In this document: positions 7,759 to 16,902 of the stretch, piece after piece
Layout of the letters: every line of letters starts with the position of its first letter
How positions within the stretch are numbered: the stretch's first letter is position 1
NCBI RefSeq assembly: GCF_044891285.1
Contig: NZ_JAUIYO010000003.1
Span: forward strand, 218,518-282,517
DNA length: 64,000 nucleotides
DNA from: Pseudobacillus lumedeiriae
Lineage (GTDB): Bacteria > Bacillota > Bacilli > Bacillales > Domibacillaceae
Direction: 5' to 3'
Notes under the pieces: generated by a model
The model's database searches: none
Told to the model about the DNA's origin: nothing
The model's input: the letters and a program-made list of their open reading frames with translations, nothing else
Made by a program: the position numbers and the translations under genes

Positions 7759-8013
7759 AAGCCTTCACTTTTTAAAACCTTGTCGAACGGTTGGGAAATA
7801 CGTAAAATAACGGCTAACACAGCTAGGTCAATCATTCTCACCAATTGTATACACTTTTTGAACTTTCACTAGCCCGTTATTTATGAAGTGAAGACTCCCC
7901 TGGTACGATGTATTGTGGCATTACAATTATTTTGCTGCATAACGACCAGTTTTATGTAATAAACTATTCCTTGTTATTTTAAACGTTTTTTATGACTTTA
8001 AACATGATCTCAC

Positions 8014-8064
8014 AAAAAAACTGTCCCGAAAGTCAGTGAGTTACTGATTTTCGGAACAGTTTTT
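8014..8064 (-). terminator. Terminator after prfB
   Basis: AAAAACTGT-CCGAAA-TCAGT pairs with ACTGA-TTCGG-ACAGTTTTT with small internal mismatches. Confidence 0.8.
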
Positions 8065-8072
8065 CATCTCTT

Positions 8073-9171
8073 TTATAAACGCGAGCGCAAGTATGCGTTA
8101 ATAAATGGGGTAATCTCTCCATCCATGACTGCCTGCACGTTTCCTGTTTCCTCACTTGTGCGGTGATCTTTGACCATGGAATATGGATGGAACACGTATG
8201 AACGAATTTGGCTTCCCCAGCCAATTTCTTTTTGCTCGCCGCGAATTTCTGCAAGTTCAGCTTCTTGTTCTTCAATTTTCTTCTGATATAACTTTGCCTT
8301 CAACATTTTCATTGCTTGTTCGCGGTTTTTAATTTGTGAACGCTCTGACTGGCACGTCACGATCGTATTTGTCGGCACATGCGTAATCCGTACAGCCGAA
8401 TCTGTCGTATTGATGTGCTGTCCGCCCGCACCGCTTGCCCGATACGTATCAACCTTAAGGTCTTCTGAGCGGATATCAATTTCAATGTCATCATTAAACT
8501 CTGGCATGACTTCGCAGGAAACGAAGGATGTGTGCCGACGGCCAGAAGAATCAAACGGAGAAATACGTACTAAACGATGTACACCTTTTTCCGCCTTTAA
8601 ATAACCGTAGGCATTATGTCCCTTAAATAAAAGAGTCACACTTTTTACGCCTGCTTCATCTCCAGGAAGATAGTTCATCGTTTCCACTTTGAACCCTTGC
8701 TTCTCCCCCCAGCGTGTATACATACGCAGCAGCATCGAACCAAAGTCTTGTGACTCTGTGCCGCCTGCTCCTGGATGAAGCTCTAAAATAGCATTGTTTT
8801 TATCGTAAGGATCACTCAAAAGCAGCTGCAGCTCAAAATCACTGATTCGATTACGGAATTCCTCCATCTCATTTTCCAGTTCGCCTTGCAGATCTGCATC
8901 CGCTTCCTCTTTCACCAACTCATGCGTCAGCTCCAGATTTTCTTGGATCTCCAGCAATTCCTTATATTCATTGACAATTTCCTTTAAGCCATTCGCCTCG
9001 TTAATCACTGTTTGTGCCGCCTGCTGATCATCCCAAAAGTTAGGATGCAGCATCTCATCCTCAAGTGCAGCAATCCGTTCCTCTTTGTTTTCTAAGTCAA
9101 AGAGACCCCCTGAAGTCCGCTAACTTCTTAGCTGTTTTGTCTAACTCATTTCGAATTTCAAATAATTCCAT
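8073..9171 (-). CDS. prfB: Peptide chain release factor 2 with programmed +1 frameshift
   Basis: The gene starts at ATG 9171 (MELFEIRNELDKTAKKLADF). After 24 codons it meets TGA at 9097-9099 in the context AGGGGG TCT CTT TGA C. Skipping one T after CTT gives GAC and continues for 341 codons to the TAA at 8073, about 365 residues in all. RF2 recognises UGA and UAA; the GGQ motif (GAGGQHIN) for peptide release and the SPF anticodon-like motif (ISPFDSSGRR) are both present. The frameshift is the classical autoregulation of RF2: low RF2 favours the shift. It lies downstream of secA as in B. subtilis, but with a repeat-filled gap. Confidence 0.96.
9096..9112 (-). promoter_or_regulatory. prfB programmed frameshift site
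   Basis: In the minus sense it reads AGGGGG TCT CTT TGA C. An internal Shine-Dalgarno lies 3 bases before the CTT slip codon and the in-frame TGA stop. All parts of the canonical RF2 site are intact. Confidence 0.95.
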
Positions 9172-9280
9172 ATAAGCACCTCTTATTCAATGTTGTTGAG
9201 AAAAATGAAAATGATTCTTTATTTTACTATGTTACTTCTGTCTTTGTTCAAGGATTTTATGCATTGTTCAGCACAGAAAG

Positions 9281-9490
9281 GCCGCTTACGCTTTTCTTGA
9301 CCAGCTGCAGCGCCTTGTCCCTCGGGTCAAATAACCTTCCACCAATGAAGCCAAAGAGCGGCTTCTTTGGTGAAAGAACATTTGCCTGTCGAGACAGTTC
9401 AGGCGCTTACGCTTTTCTCTTGGCCAGCTCCGCCTCCTTGGAGCTCGAGGTCATATGCTAGTCGCTCCAGAGCAGTCGGCTCCGCTTTTC
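9281..9490. repeat. Two tandem copies of a Bacillaceae-type intergenic repeat
   Basis: Copy 1 (9281 to about 9380) and copy 2 (9401-9490) both begin CGCTTACGCTTTTCT and continue with CCAGCT-rich, then CTCGgGGTCA-like segments. Inside copy 1, CCAATGAAGCC and GGCTTCTTTGG form a hairpin (9340-9372). The repeats fill the gap between secA and prfB. No transposase is encoded. Confidence 0.6.
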
Positions 9491-9493
9491 TAC

Positions 9494-11998
9494 TTACCCA
9501 CAACAATTTTTGTGTTTTTTTCCGCTTCCGCATGGGCATGGTTCGTTTCTGCCGACTGCAGGGGCTTTTCTGACTGGTTTCTTTTTCGCTTTGCTGTCTT
9601 CGTCTTCTTTTGGATTGACGGCTTGGCCTTTGGCGACTTCTTGACGCTCAAGGTTGTTGCGGATTTCAGCTTTCATCACATATTTAGCGGCTTCTTCATT
9701 GATGGATGCGACCATGTTTTCGAACATGGCAAACCCTTCATTTTGGTATTCACGCAACGGATCGATTTGGCCGTAAGCACGCAAATGGATTCCTTGGCGC
9801 AGCTGATCCATCGCATCGATATGATTGATCCATTTCGAATCAACGGCACGAAGCAGGACGACTTTTTCGAATTCACGCATTTGCTCTTCGCCCATCTGTT
9901 CTTCTCTTTCGCTATATCGCGCTTTCACTTTCTCATAAATGACATCAATCATTTCATCCGCTTGTTTGCCCTCTAAATCAGTGAGTGTGAGTTCACTTTC
10001 ACTTAATAAATTGGCATTTGCATAATCAACGATTCCTTGCATATTTAATTGTTCTTCCGACGCATTCGCAGCCAGATGTGCTCCAACCACCTGCTCAATC
10101 ACTGCCAAAATCATGCCTTCTAAAATTTCACGAAGGTTTTCAGACTCCAGCACTTCATCGCGCTGTTTATAAATGATTTCCCGCTGCTGACGTAAGACAT
10201 CGTCATACTCAAGCAGACGCTTACGGGCATCAAAGTTGTTGCCTTCCACACGTTTTTGAGCAGATTCCACAGCTTTACTCACCATTTTACTTTGAATAGG
10301 CTGATCGTCATCCATTCCAAGTCTTTCCATCATGGATTTCATGTTATCAGAACCAAAACGGCGCATCAGTTCATCTTCCATGGAAAGATAAAATTGAGTA
10401 ATTCCTGGGTCTCCTTGACGTCCAGAACGTCCGCGCAGCTGATTATCAATCCGGCGGGACTCATGGCGCTCGGTGCCGATCACCGCTAGACCTCCGAGTT
10501 CCTTCACACCTTCTCCAAGCTTAATGTCCGTTCCGCGTCCGGCCATGTTTGTCGCAATTGTAATGGAACCAGGCTGACCGGCTTCCATAATGATTTCCGC
10601 TTCACGTCCATGGTTTTTCGCATTCAATACGTTATGAGGAACGCCTCGTTTAGTTAATAAAGAAGAAATTAATTCGGACGTTTCAATAGCTACTGTACCG
10701 ACAAGCACTGGCTGCTTTAATTGGTACCGCTGGTAAATATCTTCGACAACCGCACGGAATTTCCCCTCCATCGAGGCATAGATTAAATCGGACCGGTCGT
10801 CACGGGCGATCGGCCGGTTTGTTGGAATGCTGACGACTTTCATGTTGTAGATGTTGCGGAATTCTTCTTCTTCCGTCTTCGCCGTTCCTGTCATACCGGA
10901 AAGCTTTTCATACATTCGGAAAAAGTTCTGAAACGTGATCGTCGCCATCGTCATGCTTTCATTTTGAATCGGCACGCCTTCCTTCGCCTCAATCGCTTGA
11001 TGAAGACCATCGCTATACCGGCGGCCTTTCATTAAACGGCCTGTAAATTGGTCAACAATGACCACTTCATCTTCCTGAACAACGTAATCTACATCGCGCT
11101 GCATCGTGACATGCGCCTTTAGTGCTTGATTAATGTGATGGTTTAGTGTGACGTGCTTTAAATCGAACAAGTTTTCAATGCTGAACGCTTTTTCCGCCTT
11201 ATTGATTCCATTTTCCGCCAACAATACACTCTTTGTTTTTTCATCGTACGTATAATCATCTTCCACTTTTAATGTACGAACGAAACTATTGGCATGGATA
11301 TACAGCTGTGTCGACTTTTGTGCCTGTCCAGAAATAATGAGCGGTGTCCGCGCTTCATCAATTAAAATAGAGTCTACTTCATCGATCACGGCATAATGAA
11401 GCGGGCGCTGCACTTTATGTTCTTTATAAAGCACCATGTTATCGCGCAGATAATCGAAGCCAAGTTCATTGTTCGTTCCATACGTAATATCCGCAGCGTA
11501 AGCTTCTTTCTTCTCTTCTTTTGATAAGCTGTTCACGTTCAGGCCAACCGTCAAACCGAGAAAATTGTAAAGCTCACCCATTTCTGCTGCGTCACGGGAA
11601 GCAAGATATTCATTGACTGTAATCACGTGAACACCTTTACCAGAGATCGCATTAAGATAAACCGGCATTGTCGCCGTTAAGGTTTTCCCTTCCCCTGTTT
11701 TCATCTCGGAAATGTTCCCTTCATGGAGGGAAATCCCCCCCATCAGCTGAACACGATACGGGTAAAGACCAAGCACACGGCGCGCCCCTTCACGCACAAC
11801 CGCAAAAGCTTCTGTTAACAAGCTATCAAGTGACTCGCCTTTCGCATAACGTTCTTTGAAAACAGTAGTTTTGGCGCGAAGCTCTTCATCAGATAAACGT
11901 TCCATTTCGTCGGCTAATGCTTCGATTTTCAGCGCCATTTTTTCTAATCGCTTAACATCGCGTTTATTTGCATCAAACATCTTAGTTAATAACCCCAT
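9494..11998 (-). CDS. secA: Preprotein translocase ATPase SecA
   Basis: The 834-residue motor protein begins MGLLTKMFDANKRDVKRL behind AAAAGGAG. It has Walker A (MKTGEGKTLTA), the DEAD-type box DEVDSILIDEART, the preprotein crosslinking and helical domains, and a C-terminal SEC-C zinc finger (CPCGSGKKHKNCC) that binds SecB or ribosomes in related proteins. It drives post-translational export through SecYEG. Length and synteny (hpf upstream, prfB downstream) match B. subtilis. Confidence 0.98.
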   Translation of the reverse strand: MGLLTKMFDANKRDVKRLEKMALKIEALADEMERLSDEELRAKTTVFKERYAKGESLDSLLTEAFAVVREGARRVLGLYPYRVQLMGGISLHEGNISEMKTGEGKTLTATMPVYLNAISGKGVHVITVNEYLASRDAAEMGELYNFLGLTVGLNVNSLSKEEKKEAYAADITYGTNNELGFDYLRDNMVLYKEHKVQRPLHYAVIDEVDSILIDEARTPLIISGQAQKSTQLYIHANSFVRTLKVEDDYTYDEKTKSVLLAENGINKAEKAFSIENLFDLKHVTLNHHINQALKAHVTMQRDVDYVVQEDEVVIVDQFTGRLMKGRRYSDGLHQAIEAKEGVPIQNESMTMATITFQNFFRMYEKLSGMTGTAKTEEEEFRNIYNMKVVSIPTNRPIARDDRSDLIYASMEGKFRAVVEDIYQRYQLKQPVLVGTVAIETSELISSLLTKRGVPHNVLNAKNHGREAEIIMEAGQPGSITIATNMAGRGTDIKLGEGVKELGGLAVIGTERHESRRIDNQLRGRSGRQGDPGITQFYLSMEDELMRRFGSDNMKSMMERLGMDDDQPIQSKMVSKAVESAQKRVEGNNFDARKRLLEYDDVLRQQREIIYKQRDEVLESENLREILEGMILAVIEQVVGAHLAANASEEQLNMQGIVDYANANLLSESELTLTDLEGKQADEMIDVIYEKVKARYSEREEQMGEEQMREFEKVVLLRAVDSKWINHIDAMDQLRQGIHLRAYGQIDPLREYQNEGFAMFENMVASINEEAAKYVMKAEIRNNLERQEVAKGQAVNPKEDEDSKAKKKPVRKAPAVGRNEPCPCGSGKKHKNCCG

Positions 11999-12208
11999 CT
12001 ATAGACGCTCCTTTTTACTTGTAACAAGTTCGTTCGTGAGCCTAAAAATCTTATAAAATGCCTATTTAATATTACCATTATCATCTGCTTGAAACAACTA
12101 AACGGCATATGCGCAGGAGCCCCGCAGCAAGCATAAAACAGACGAGGGGAAATGTGGAAATAATGAAAGTGTCCAGTCCTCTGAAAGAAATATTGTCTAT
12201 AAAAATAT

Positions 12209-12340
12209 GGCTATGTTAATGATGATTCTTCCCCTCTATGTGATGGGAGAGAAAGGCGCAAGACTCCTGCAGGAAAAGCGTGTCCAAGAGATCCCCTGGC
12301 GAGCAGGCTCCCAGCAGAAAGCAACAGCACGTTTAACAAA
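12209..12340. repeat. Near-full-length copy of the dispersed MITE-like repeat
   Basis: It starts GGCTATGTTAATGATGATT, contains an internal CGCAAGACTCCTGCAGGAAA-like core and ends near GTTTAACAAA. The left end is identical to the ends of the copies at 20106 and 46772. It occupies the region between secA and the SEC-C gene; 11999-12208 shows nothing else. Confidence 0.6.
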
Positions 12341-12351
12341 TCCAAAAATAT

Positions 12352-12376
12352 AAAAACGCCCATCATAGGCGTTTTT
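12352..12376 (-). terminator. Terminator overlapping the stop codon of the SEC-C gene
   Basis: AAAAACGCC pairs with GGCGTTTTT around a 7-base loop. Confidence 0.8.
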
Positions 12377-13439
12377 ATACTTGTACAGCTTTTTCTCCTT
12401 GTTGAAGGCGTTCCTCAAGGACTACTTCCATTTCCTTCGCTCGTTTTGACAAGCTAGCGGCTGAGACGCCGAGACGAGAAGCAAGTTTGCTGTTTGAATA
12501 ATCTGTTTCAACGATTTGATAAGATTGCAGAAGGGCATATAGAGCCGCTGTATAAATTTCCGGTTTGCGAATGGTCGGATTTTCCTTTTGACAGTACACG
12601 TTCCATAGGAGTACAGCGGTTTGCTGTCTTAACTCTCCTATCCCTTCTTCCTGTAAAAAGGCAAGTAAATGGTCAGCTGTTTTTTCTTGCGATTCCTTGT
12701 TCCACGTCAATTCACCGTAATCAACTGACTGTTCTTCACCCTGTTTTTGTGCATCGTATATAACGAAGATCCCTTCCAATATAGATAGCCAATCTTTAGC
12801 TAAAAACTCTTGCGAACTCGTTTCTTCGGCCTGTTCAAACTGAGATACGAGCCACTTTTCAGCTTGTGGCACTAATTGTTTTTCGAAGTGGAAATCAATC
12901 ATAAAGAATGTGTGCTCTTTTTCAAACGGCAGTAATCCTCCCACTACGAACACACCTTCAATCGGCAGCTGTCGGCGCGCACGAATAGACACGGTTTCCC
13001 GCGATAATACGTCTTCCACCTTATATACGTTGTCTTGAATCTCTTTCACAGCACCAGCAATAAACTTTACGCGGGGCCATGTAAGGAAGATCGCTCTCGT
13101 CCGCTCTCTTTTCACCGACGAAGCACGGTGGGCAACGAATTCCTCAAGTATCGTTCGTCCATTTTTCACAGGTTTCGTTAAAATAAACCAGATCTCAAAA
13201 GCCACTAGATAGACCTGTGGATCTTTGCGCAGCGCTTCGTATGTATGTAAAAGCGATTGAAACTGCTTCTTCATTTCATATGAATAATGTTCCATTGCGT
13301 AATCGATAAGCTCACGCTGCAGGCTTTCAAGCTCCTCCTGCATCACTCCATGTATGGCCGAGCCTTCTACTCTTCCACAGCACTTCTTGAACTTTTTCCC
13401 GCTTCCGCATGGACATGGCTCATTCCGTCCAATTGACAT
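12375..13439 (-). CDS. SEC-C zinc-finger protein with C-terminal helix-turn-helix
   Basis: The 354-residue protein starts MSIGRNEPCPCGSGKKFKKC, a SEC-C zinc knuckle (residues 8-21) almost identical to the tail of the neighbouring SecA. A long mostly helical region follows, and the end looks like a helix-turn-helix (LASRLGVSAASLSKRAKEM). SEC-C domains bind zinc and often ribosomes or SecB; no enzyme motif is visible. The position between secA and hpf may reflect a shared role in translation or export, but that is inference. Confidence 0.7.
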   Translation of the reverse strand: MSIGRNEPCPCGSGKKFKKCCGRVEGSAIHGVMQEELESLQRELIDYAMEHYSYEMKKQFQSLLHTYEALRKDPQVYLVAFEIWFILTKPVKNGRTILEEFVAHRASSVKRERTRAIFLTWPRVKFIAGAVKEIQDNVYKVEDVLSRETVSIRARRQLPIEGVFVVGGLLPFEKEHTFFMIDFHFEKQLVPQAEKWLVSQFEQAEETSSQEFLAKDWLSILEGIFVIYDAQKQGEEQSVDYGELTWNKESQEKTADHLLAFLQEEGIGELRQQTAVLLWNVYCQKENPTIRKPEIYTAALYALLQSYQIVETDYSNSKLASRLGVSAASLSKRAKEMEVVLEERLQQGEKAVQV

Positions 13440-13533
13440 GAATTTACTCCTCCCTTTGGATCACCAAACTCTTCCTCTATCTTAACACGAATTGTCAACC
13501 CACAACAGGAAAGGCGAAAAGAGCCCCTTCCTT

Positions 13534-13569
13534 GAATAAAAAATCCCGCCATTAGCAAACAGCGGGATT
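13534..13569 (-). terminator. Terminator after hpf
   Basis: aatcccgc (13542-13549) pairs with gcgggatt (13562-13569). In the minus sense it is followed by a T run. Confidence 0.8.
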
Positions 13570-13581
13570 GTCGATCGTTAA

Positions 13582-14142
13582 TTAGTTTGTTTCGATTAAG
13601 CCATATTTTCCATCTTTTCGTTTGTATACAATATTTGTTGCATTGCTTTCTGCATCTGTGTAAATAAAAAAGTTATGTCCTAGGAGGTTCATTTGCAGAA
13701 CAGCTTCTTCAGAATCCATTGGTTTCAAATCAAATTGCTTCGTACGAACAATAGCCAATTCATCCGTTTCTTCTTCTACCCCTGTTGATGCGATTTCACT
13801 TTGTGCAATCGTAAAATAATCTTGGGTGTCGCCTTTTTCACGAAACTTGCGATTTACCTTTGTTTTATGTTTACGGATTTGACGCTCTAATTTATCGACA
13901 ATTAAATCAATGCCCGCATACATATCTTCATTTCGTTCTTCGGCTCGAAGCACAAGATCTTTCATCGGAATCGTGATTTCAACTTTTGCACTTTTGTCAT
14001 GGTATACTCTCAAGTTGACATGAACAGTAGCATTTGGAGATTCGATAAAATATCTTTCTAATTTGTTGACCTTTTTCTCAATGTATTCACGAATCGCCGG
14101 AGTGACTTCAATGTTTTCACCGCGGATGCTGTAGTCTAACAT
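13582..14142 (-). CDS. hpf: Long-form ribosome hibernation promoting factor
   Basis: The 186-residue protein has an N-terminal S30AE domain (about 1-105, MLDYSIRGENIEVTPAIREY) and a C-terminal dimerisation domain (about 128-184). It therefore belongs to the long HPF class (YvyD of B. subtilis) that joins two 70S ribosomes into inactive 100S dimers. A strong AGGAGGAG precedes the ATG. In B. subtilis this gene is under sigma-B and sigma-H control; no clear sigma-B site was seen here. It sits between the flagellar chaperones and secA, as expected. Confidence 0.96.
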   Translation of the reverse strand: MLDYSIRGENIEVTPAIREYIEKKVNKLERYFIESPNATVHVNLRVYHDKSAKVEITIPMKDLVLRAEERNEDMYAGIDLIVDKLERQIRKHKTKVNRKFREKGDTQDYFTIAQSEIASTGVEEETDELAIVRTKQFDLKPMDSEEAVLQMNLLGHNFFIYTDAESNATNIVYKRKDGKYGLIETN

Positions 14143-14290
14143 GTAGACTCCTCCTTTACAAATAGCTATGCTTATATATTTCTCCTTCCCTTTAAAAACT
14201 CCTGCTTAACCTTATAAAAACATTTGTCAAAACTGTAATAAGTGATGTGTATGTTCATTTCTACTTTTTTCACATCCAGGTATTCCTGCT

Positions 14291-14353
14291 GCTGAGTCAT
14301 GAAATATTGGCATTGATTCATGATATTCTACCGCTAAGCCATGAAACTCCCCA
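14291..14353. repeat. Tandem array A: three degenerate 21-bp units
   Basis: The units are 14291-14311, 14312-14332 and 14333-14353. Each carries yCATGA at the same place: gagTCATGAaA, gatTCATGAtA and aagCCATGAaA. A fourth, weaker unit may precede them. The array lies between hpf and fliT, just past the fliT terminator. Confidence 0.55.
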
Positions 14354-14354
14354 T

Positions 14355-14388
14355 TAAAAAAGCGAGCCGGCAGAAAGCGGTTCGCTTA
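14355..14388 (-). terminator. Terminator of the flaG-fliS-fliT operon
   Basis: In the minus sense AAGCGAACCG and CCGGCTCGCTT form the stem, followed by TTTTTTAAT. No gene was seen between this hairpin and the fliT stop at 14542. Confidence 0.7.
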
Positions 14389-14541
14389 GATTACAGACAC
14401 CTTCAGGCTGATTGAAAACGTTTGTCTTTCCAAGCGCGAAGCCTGACGAGGAGCAAAGTGACCATAAGGGTCATGAGCACCGAAGAAAGCGGGCGTTTAT
14501 CAACAGCCTGAATGAACCAGCGGAAGGCGGTTCACTCGCAG

Positions 14542-14886
14542 TCAATTCTTTTTATCATAAAAAACACCGTCCAATTGCACCGATGCATATGGATTCACGT
14601 ATTTATCTACGGAATCTTTTTTCTTCGTTAAGCTTTTCATATCTTTTTGAATCTCTTCTTTTATTTTTTTTAACCGAATCTCGATGACCGCATTGCGCTT
14701 AAGGATTTCCCGCCCGATCAGCTGCTCTTCTTCTGTAAAAGGCGGCTTGATACTTATAAGAAGCTCCTGTCTTTTTTCGAGAAGCTCTTCGATGGCCGCT
14801 ATCGTCTGATCACGGTCAGCTGATGGATCATTGACTAATCCAAACAGCTTTGCTGTTAGATCAAAACAAGCTTTTACTGTCGACAT
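14542..14886 (-). CDS. fliT: Flagellar protein FliT-like chaperone
   Basis: The 114-residue, almost wholly helical protein starts at the end of fliS with a short overlap. FliT chaperones the filament cap protein FliD in enterobacteria; the Bacillus counterpart (YvzJ/FliT) sits in the same position. Sequence conservation in this family is low, so the call rests on length, helicity and position. Its presumed client gene fliD is not next to it but about 32 kb away. Confidence 0.75.
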   Translation of the reverse strand: MSTVKACFDLTAKLFGLVNDPSADRDQTIAAIEELLEKRQELLISIKPPFTEEEQLIGREILKRNAVIEIRLKKIKEEIQKDMKSLTKKKDSVDKYVNPYASVQLDGVFYDKKN

Positions 14887-15290
14887 TACGCCTGACCACC
14901 TGCATTAGCATGCTGCAGCTGACGATTTTTCTGGATAACTTCTTTCCAAGTATCACGGAACTCTGTCACAAATCCTTCCACTTCTTCTAAAATAGATACG
15001 TCACTTTTAATATTCGCTTCGATTAAACGGCGGTTCAAGTAGTCATATAAAGACAACAGGTTTTCGGATACACCAACATCCATATTCAGCGTCACCATCA
15101 GCTCTTGAATGATGGCCTGCGCTTTTTGAATGTTTGTATTTTTCATCTCAATATTTTGGTCAGCAATGGCTTTCTTTGCTTGATTTATGAATTTTAAACA
15201 GCCGTTATATAACATCAATGTCAGCTCACCCGGTGAAGCCGTCGTTACAGCATTGTTTGAATAGGTTTGATAAGGGTTTTTCATTGCCAT
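14886..15290 (-). CDS. fliS: Flagellin export chaperone FliS
   Basis: The 134-residue protein contains the family's start region NPYQTYSNNAVTTASPGELT and LMLYNGCLKFI. FliS binds the C-terminal disordered region of flagellin in the cytoplasm and prevents early polymerisation. It starts at ATG 15290 behind AAAGGAG; the second ATG two codons on is also possible. In B. subtilis fliD would end just upstream; here only 138 bp of noncoding DNA separate fliS from flaG. Confidence 0.95.
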   Translation of the reverse strand: MAMKNPYQTYSNNAVTTASPGELTLMLYNGCLKFINQAKKAIADQNIEMKNTNIQKAQAIIQELMVTLNMDVGVSENLLSLYDYLNRRLIEANIKSDVSILEEVEGFVTEFRDTWKEVIQKNRQLQHANAGGQA

Positions 15291-15428
15291 GAAAAAACAC
15301 TCCTTTACAGATTACTAGAATTAATTTGTGAAAAAAAAGATGTTCCGTTGAATTACTTACTCACTCCGCCCGCTGCCGCAAATGAACAATCATCGTGACC
15401 TTCATTCTTTCAGTTATAGCGACGTTTT

Positions 15429-15767
15429 TCAGATCTTTCTATCTACTAAAATTCCTAAATACTCCTTCATAGCTGCATACATATCAAGCAGTTTCTTCGC
15501 CGGAATCTCCTTAATCACCTCATGAGTCACATCGTCCACCATTGTCACATAGTATTCTTCGAGCTTTTCATGAAATTCAAATTTCAAATGGGTATTCGAT
15601 GGTTTCAGGAAATCGTTCATACCCAGCACGATTTTTTCCATCTCCTCTTTATTTAGCTGAGGCTGCATCTTATTTAATAGATCATTCATTTGCCGGTCAC
15701 TATCCGGTTGACTCGTCCGATGAACAGATGGAACTATCGGATTTATCCCATTTACCTTTTCTATCAT
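15429..15767 (-). CDS. flaG: Flagellar protein FlaG
   Basis: The 112-residue protein has a variable N-terminus and the conserved FlaG core (LKFEFHEKLEEYYVTMVDD, then EVIKEIPAKKLLDMYAAM). FlaG influences filament length; the mechanism is unclear. A sigma-D promoter lies 40-65 bp upstream, so it heads a flaG-fliS-fliT transcript that has lost fliD. Confidence 0.92.
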   Translation of the reverse strand: MIEKVNGINPIVPSVHRTSQPDSDRQMNDLLNKMQPQLNKEEMEKIVLGMNDFLKPSNTHLKFEFHEKLEEYYVTMVDDVTHEVIKEIPAKKLLDMYAAMKEYLGILVDRKI

Positions 15768-15805
15768 TCCTTACCGCCCCTTCCCCCATGTATGTGCTAT
15801 TAGTT

Positions 15806-15831
15806 ATATCGGAAGAAGCTGACAGTTTTTA
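15806..15831 (-). promoter_or_regulatory. Sigma-D promoter of the flaG operon
   Basis: In the minus sense TAAA, 14 bases, TCCGATAT. The consensus is TAAA-N15-GCCGATAT. Confidence 0.75.
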
Positions 15832-15872
15832 ATAACAGAATCACTTATAAGATCATGCAAAAATAGCCGCCA

Positions 15873-16079
15873 TCATCCCTCTTCTGTTAGATAGATATGC
15901 TGCACACGACCCACTTGTCCATCTTGAAGCCTCACTTTAATTCCATGCGGATGAGAACTTGAGTTTGTTAAAATATCTTTAACAATGCCCGTCGTTCTCT
16001 TTCCCGTTCTCTGATCCTGCTTCAGCACAATATCCACTTTTAATCCCGCTTTGATGTCTTTACGGTTTTTCCCACTCAT
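15873..16079 (-). CDS. ywbE: YwbE-family protein
   Basis: The 68-residue protein starts MSGKNRKDIKAGLKVDIVLK and has the compact all-beta, KOW-like pattern of YwbE (DUF2196), including TGIVKDILTNS and HPHGIKVRL. Its biochemical function is unknown; KOW-like folds suggest RNA or ribosome binding. It is a single gene and diverges from the glutathione peroxidase remnant. Confidence 0.88.
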   Translation of the reverse strand: MSGKNRKDIKAGLKVDIVLKQDQRTGKRTTGIVKDILTNSSSHPHGIKVRLQDGQVGRVQHIYLTEEG

Positions 16080-16260
16080 TCATTAAAACCCCTTTCTCCT
16101 GATTATGCCTTTTCTAACTATAGTCGATTCTTGATCCCATTCATACCAACAACCATAGAAGTTACATCATTTAAACAAGTCAGAATTAGTTCTAAACACC
16201 TAATTAATCTTGAGACACAAGTAATTATTATAAATAAAATCGTTAAAGGAGAACACTCAC

Positions 16261-16809
16261 TTGAATATACATCATTTTACAGCAAAAAAAAGAAATGGAG
16301 ATCAAATTGGATTGAAAGAATATGCTGGAAAGGTATTGCTTATTGTCAACACGGCCAGCAAGTGTGCCTTTACACCCCAATTTGAAGACTTGCAAAAGCT
16401 ATACATACGTTACAAGGAAAAAGGCCTCGAAATCCTCGGTTTTCCGTGCAATTAGTTCGGCGGCCAAGAGCCTGGCAACAACAACGAAGCAGCAGAGTTT
16501 TGCCAATTAAATTACGGGGTTACCTTCCCCATATTATCGAAAACAGAAGTGAACGGGGACGGTGCTGACCCGCTATTCCAATTTTTAAGAGACGCAGCCC
16601 CATTCCGCGGATTTAATGAGTCTAACATCCATGAAAAACTATTAAAATTGATGATTACTGACAAAAACCCCGAGTGGCTGATCGGAAACTCCATCAAATG
16701 GAATTTCACTAAATTTCTTATCGATCCAAATGGCAATGTCGTTAAAAGATTCGAACCTTCAGACCTTTCCTCTTCGTTGGAGCAAGAAATAGAAAAACTT
16801 TTAATGTAA
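16261..16809 (+). pseudogene. gpx: Glutathione peroxidase gene interrupted by one amber codon
   Basis: A TTG start at 16261 behind AAAGGAG opens a frame with the catalytic NTASKCAFTPQ (peroxidatic Cys). At FPCN it meets TAG (16453-16455) and then continues in the same frame as FGGQEPGNNNEAAEF to a natural stop at 16807-16809. The family motif is FPCNQFGGQEPG, so one CAG to TAG change explains everything; the rest of the frame, including WNFTKFLID with the catalytic Trp/Asn pair, is intact. It is a recently inactivated gene, a sequencing error or a suppressed amber. Homologues (BsaA/YkvX type) are thioredoxin-dependent peroxidases of about 160-180 residues. Confidence 0.85.
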
Positions 16810-16902
16810 TCATCCCTAAAAAGATGGAGAATCTCAATTGTGATAACATGTAGAAGCAGAAACTCCTACATCAAACAGGGAGAAATTGAAGGGGTGCAGC
16901 TT

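Noticed and set aside
12236..12418. A 60-codon minus frame
   Set aside because: It covers a MITE-like repeat and the end of the SEC-C gene; no independent evidence of coding.
16453..16455. Amber codon read as pyrrolysine or selenocysteine
   Set aside because: Family alignment places Gln at this position, the catalytic Cys is elsewhere, and no pyl genes are seen; selenocysteine would need TGA.
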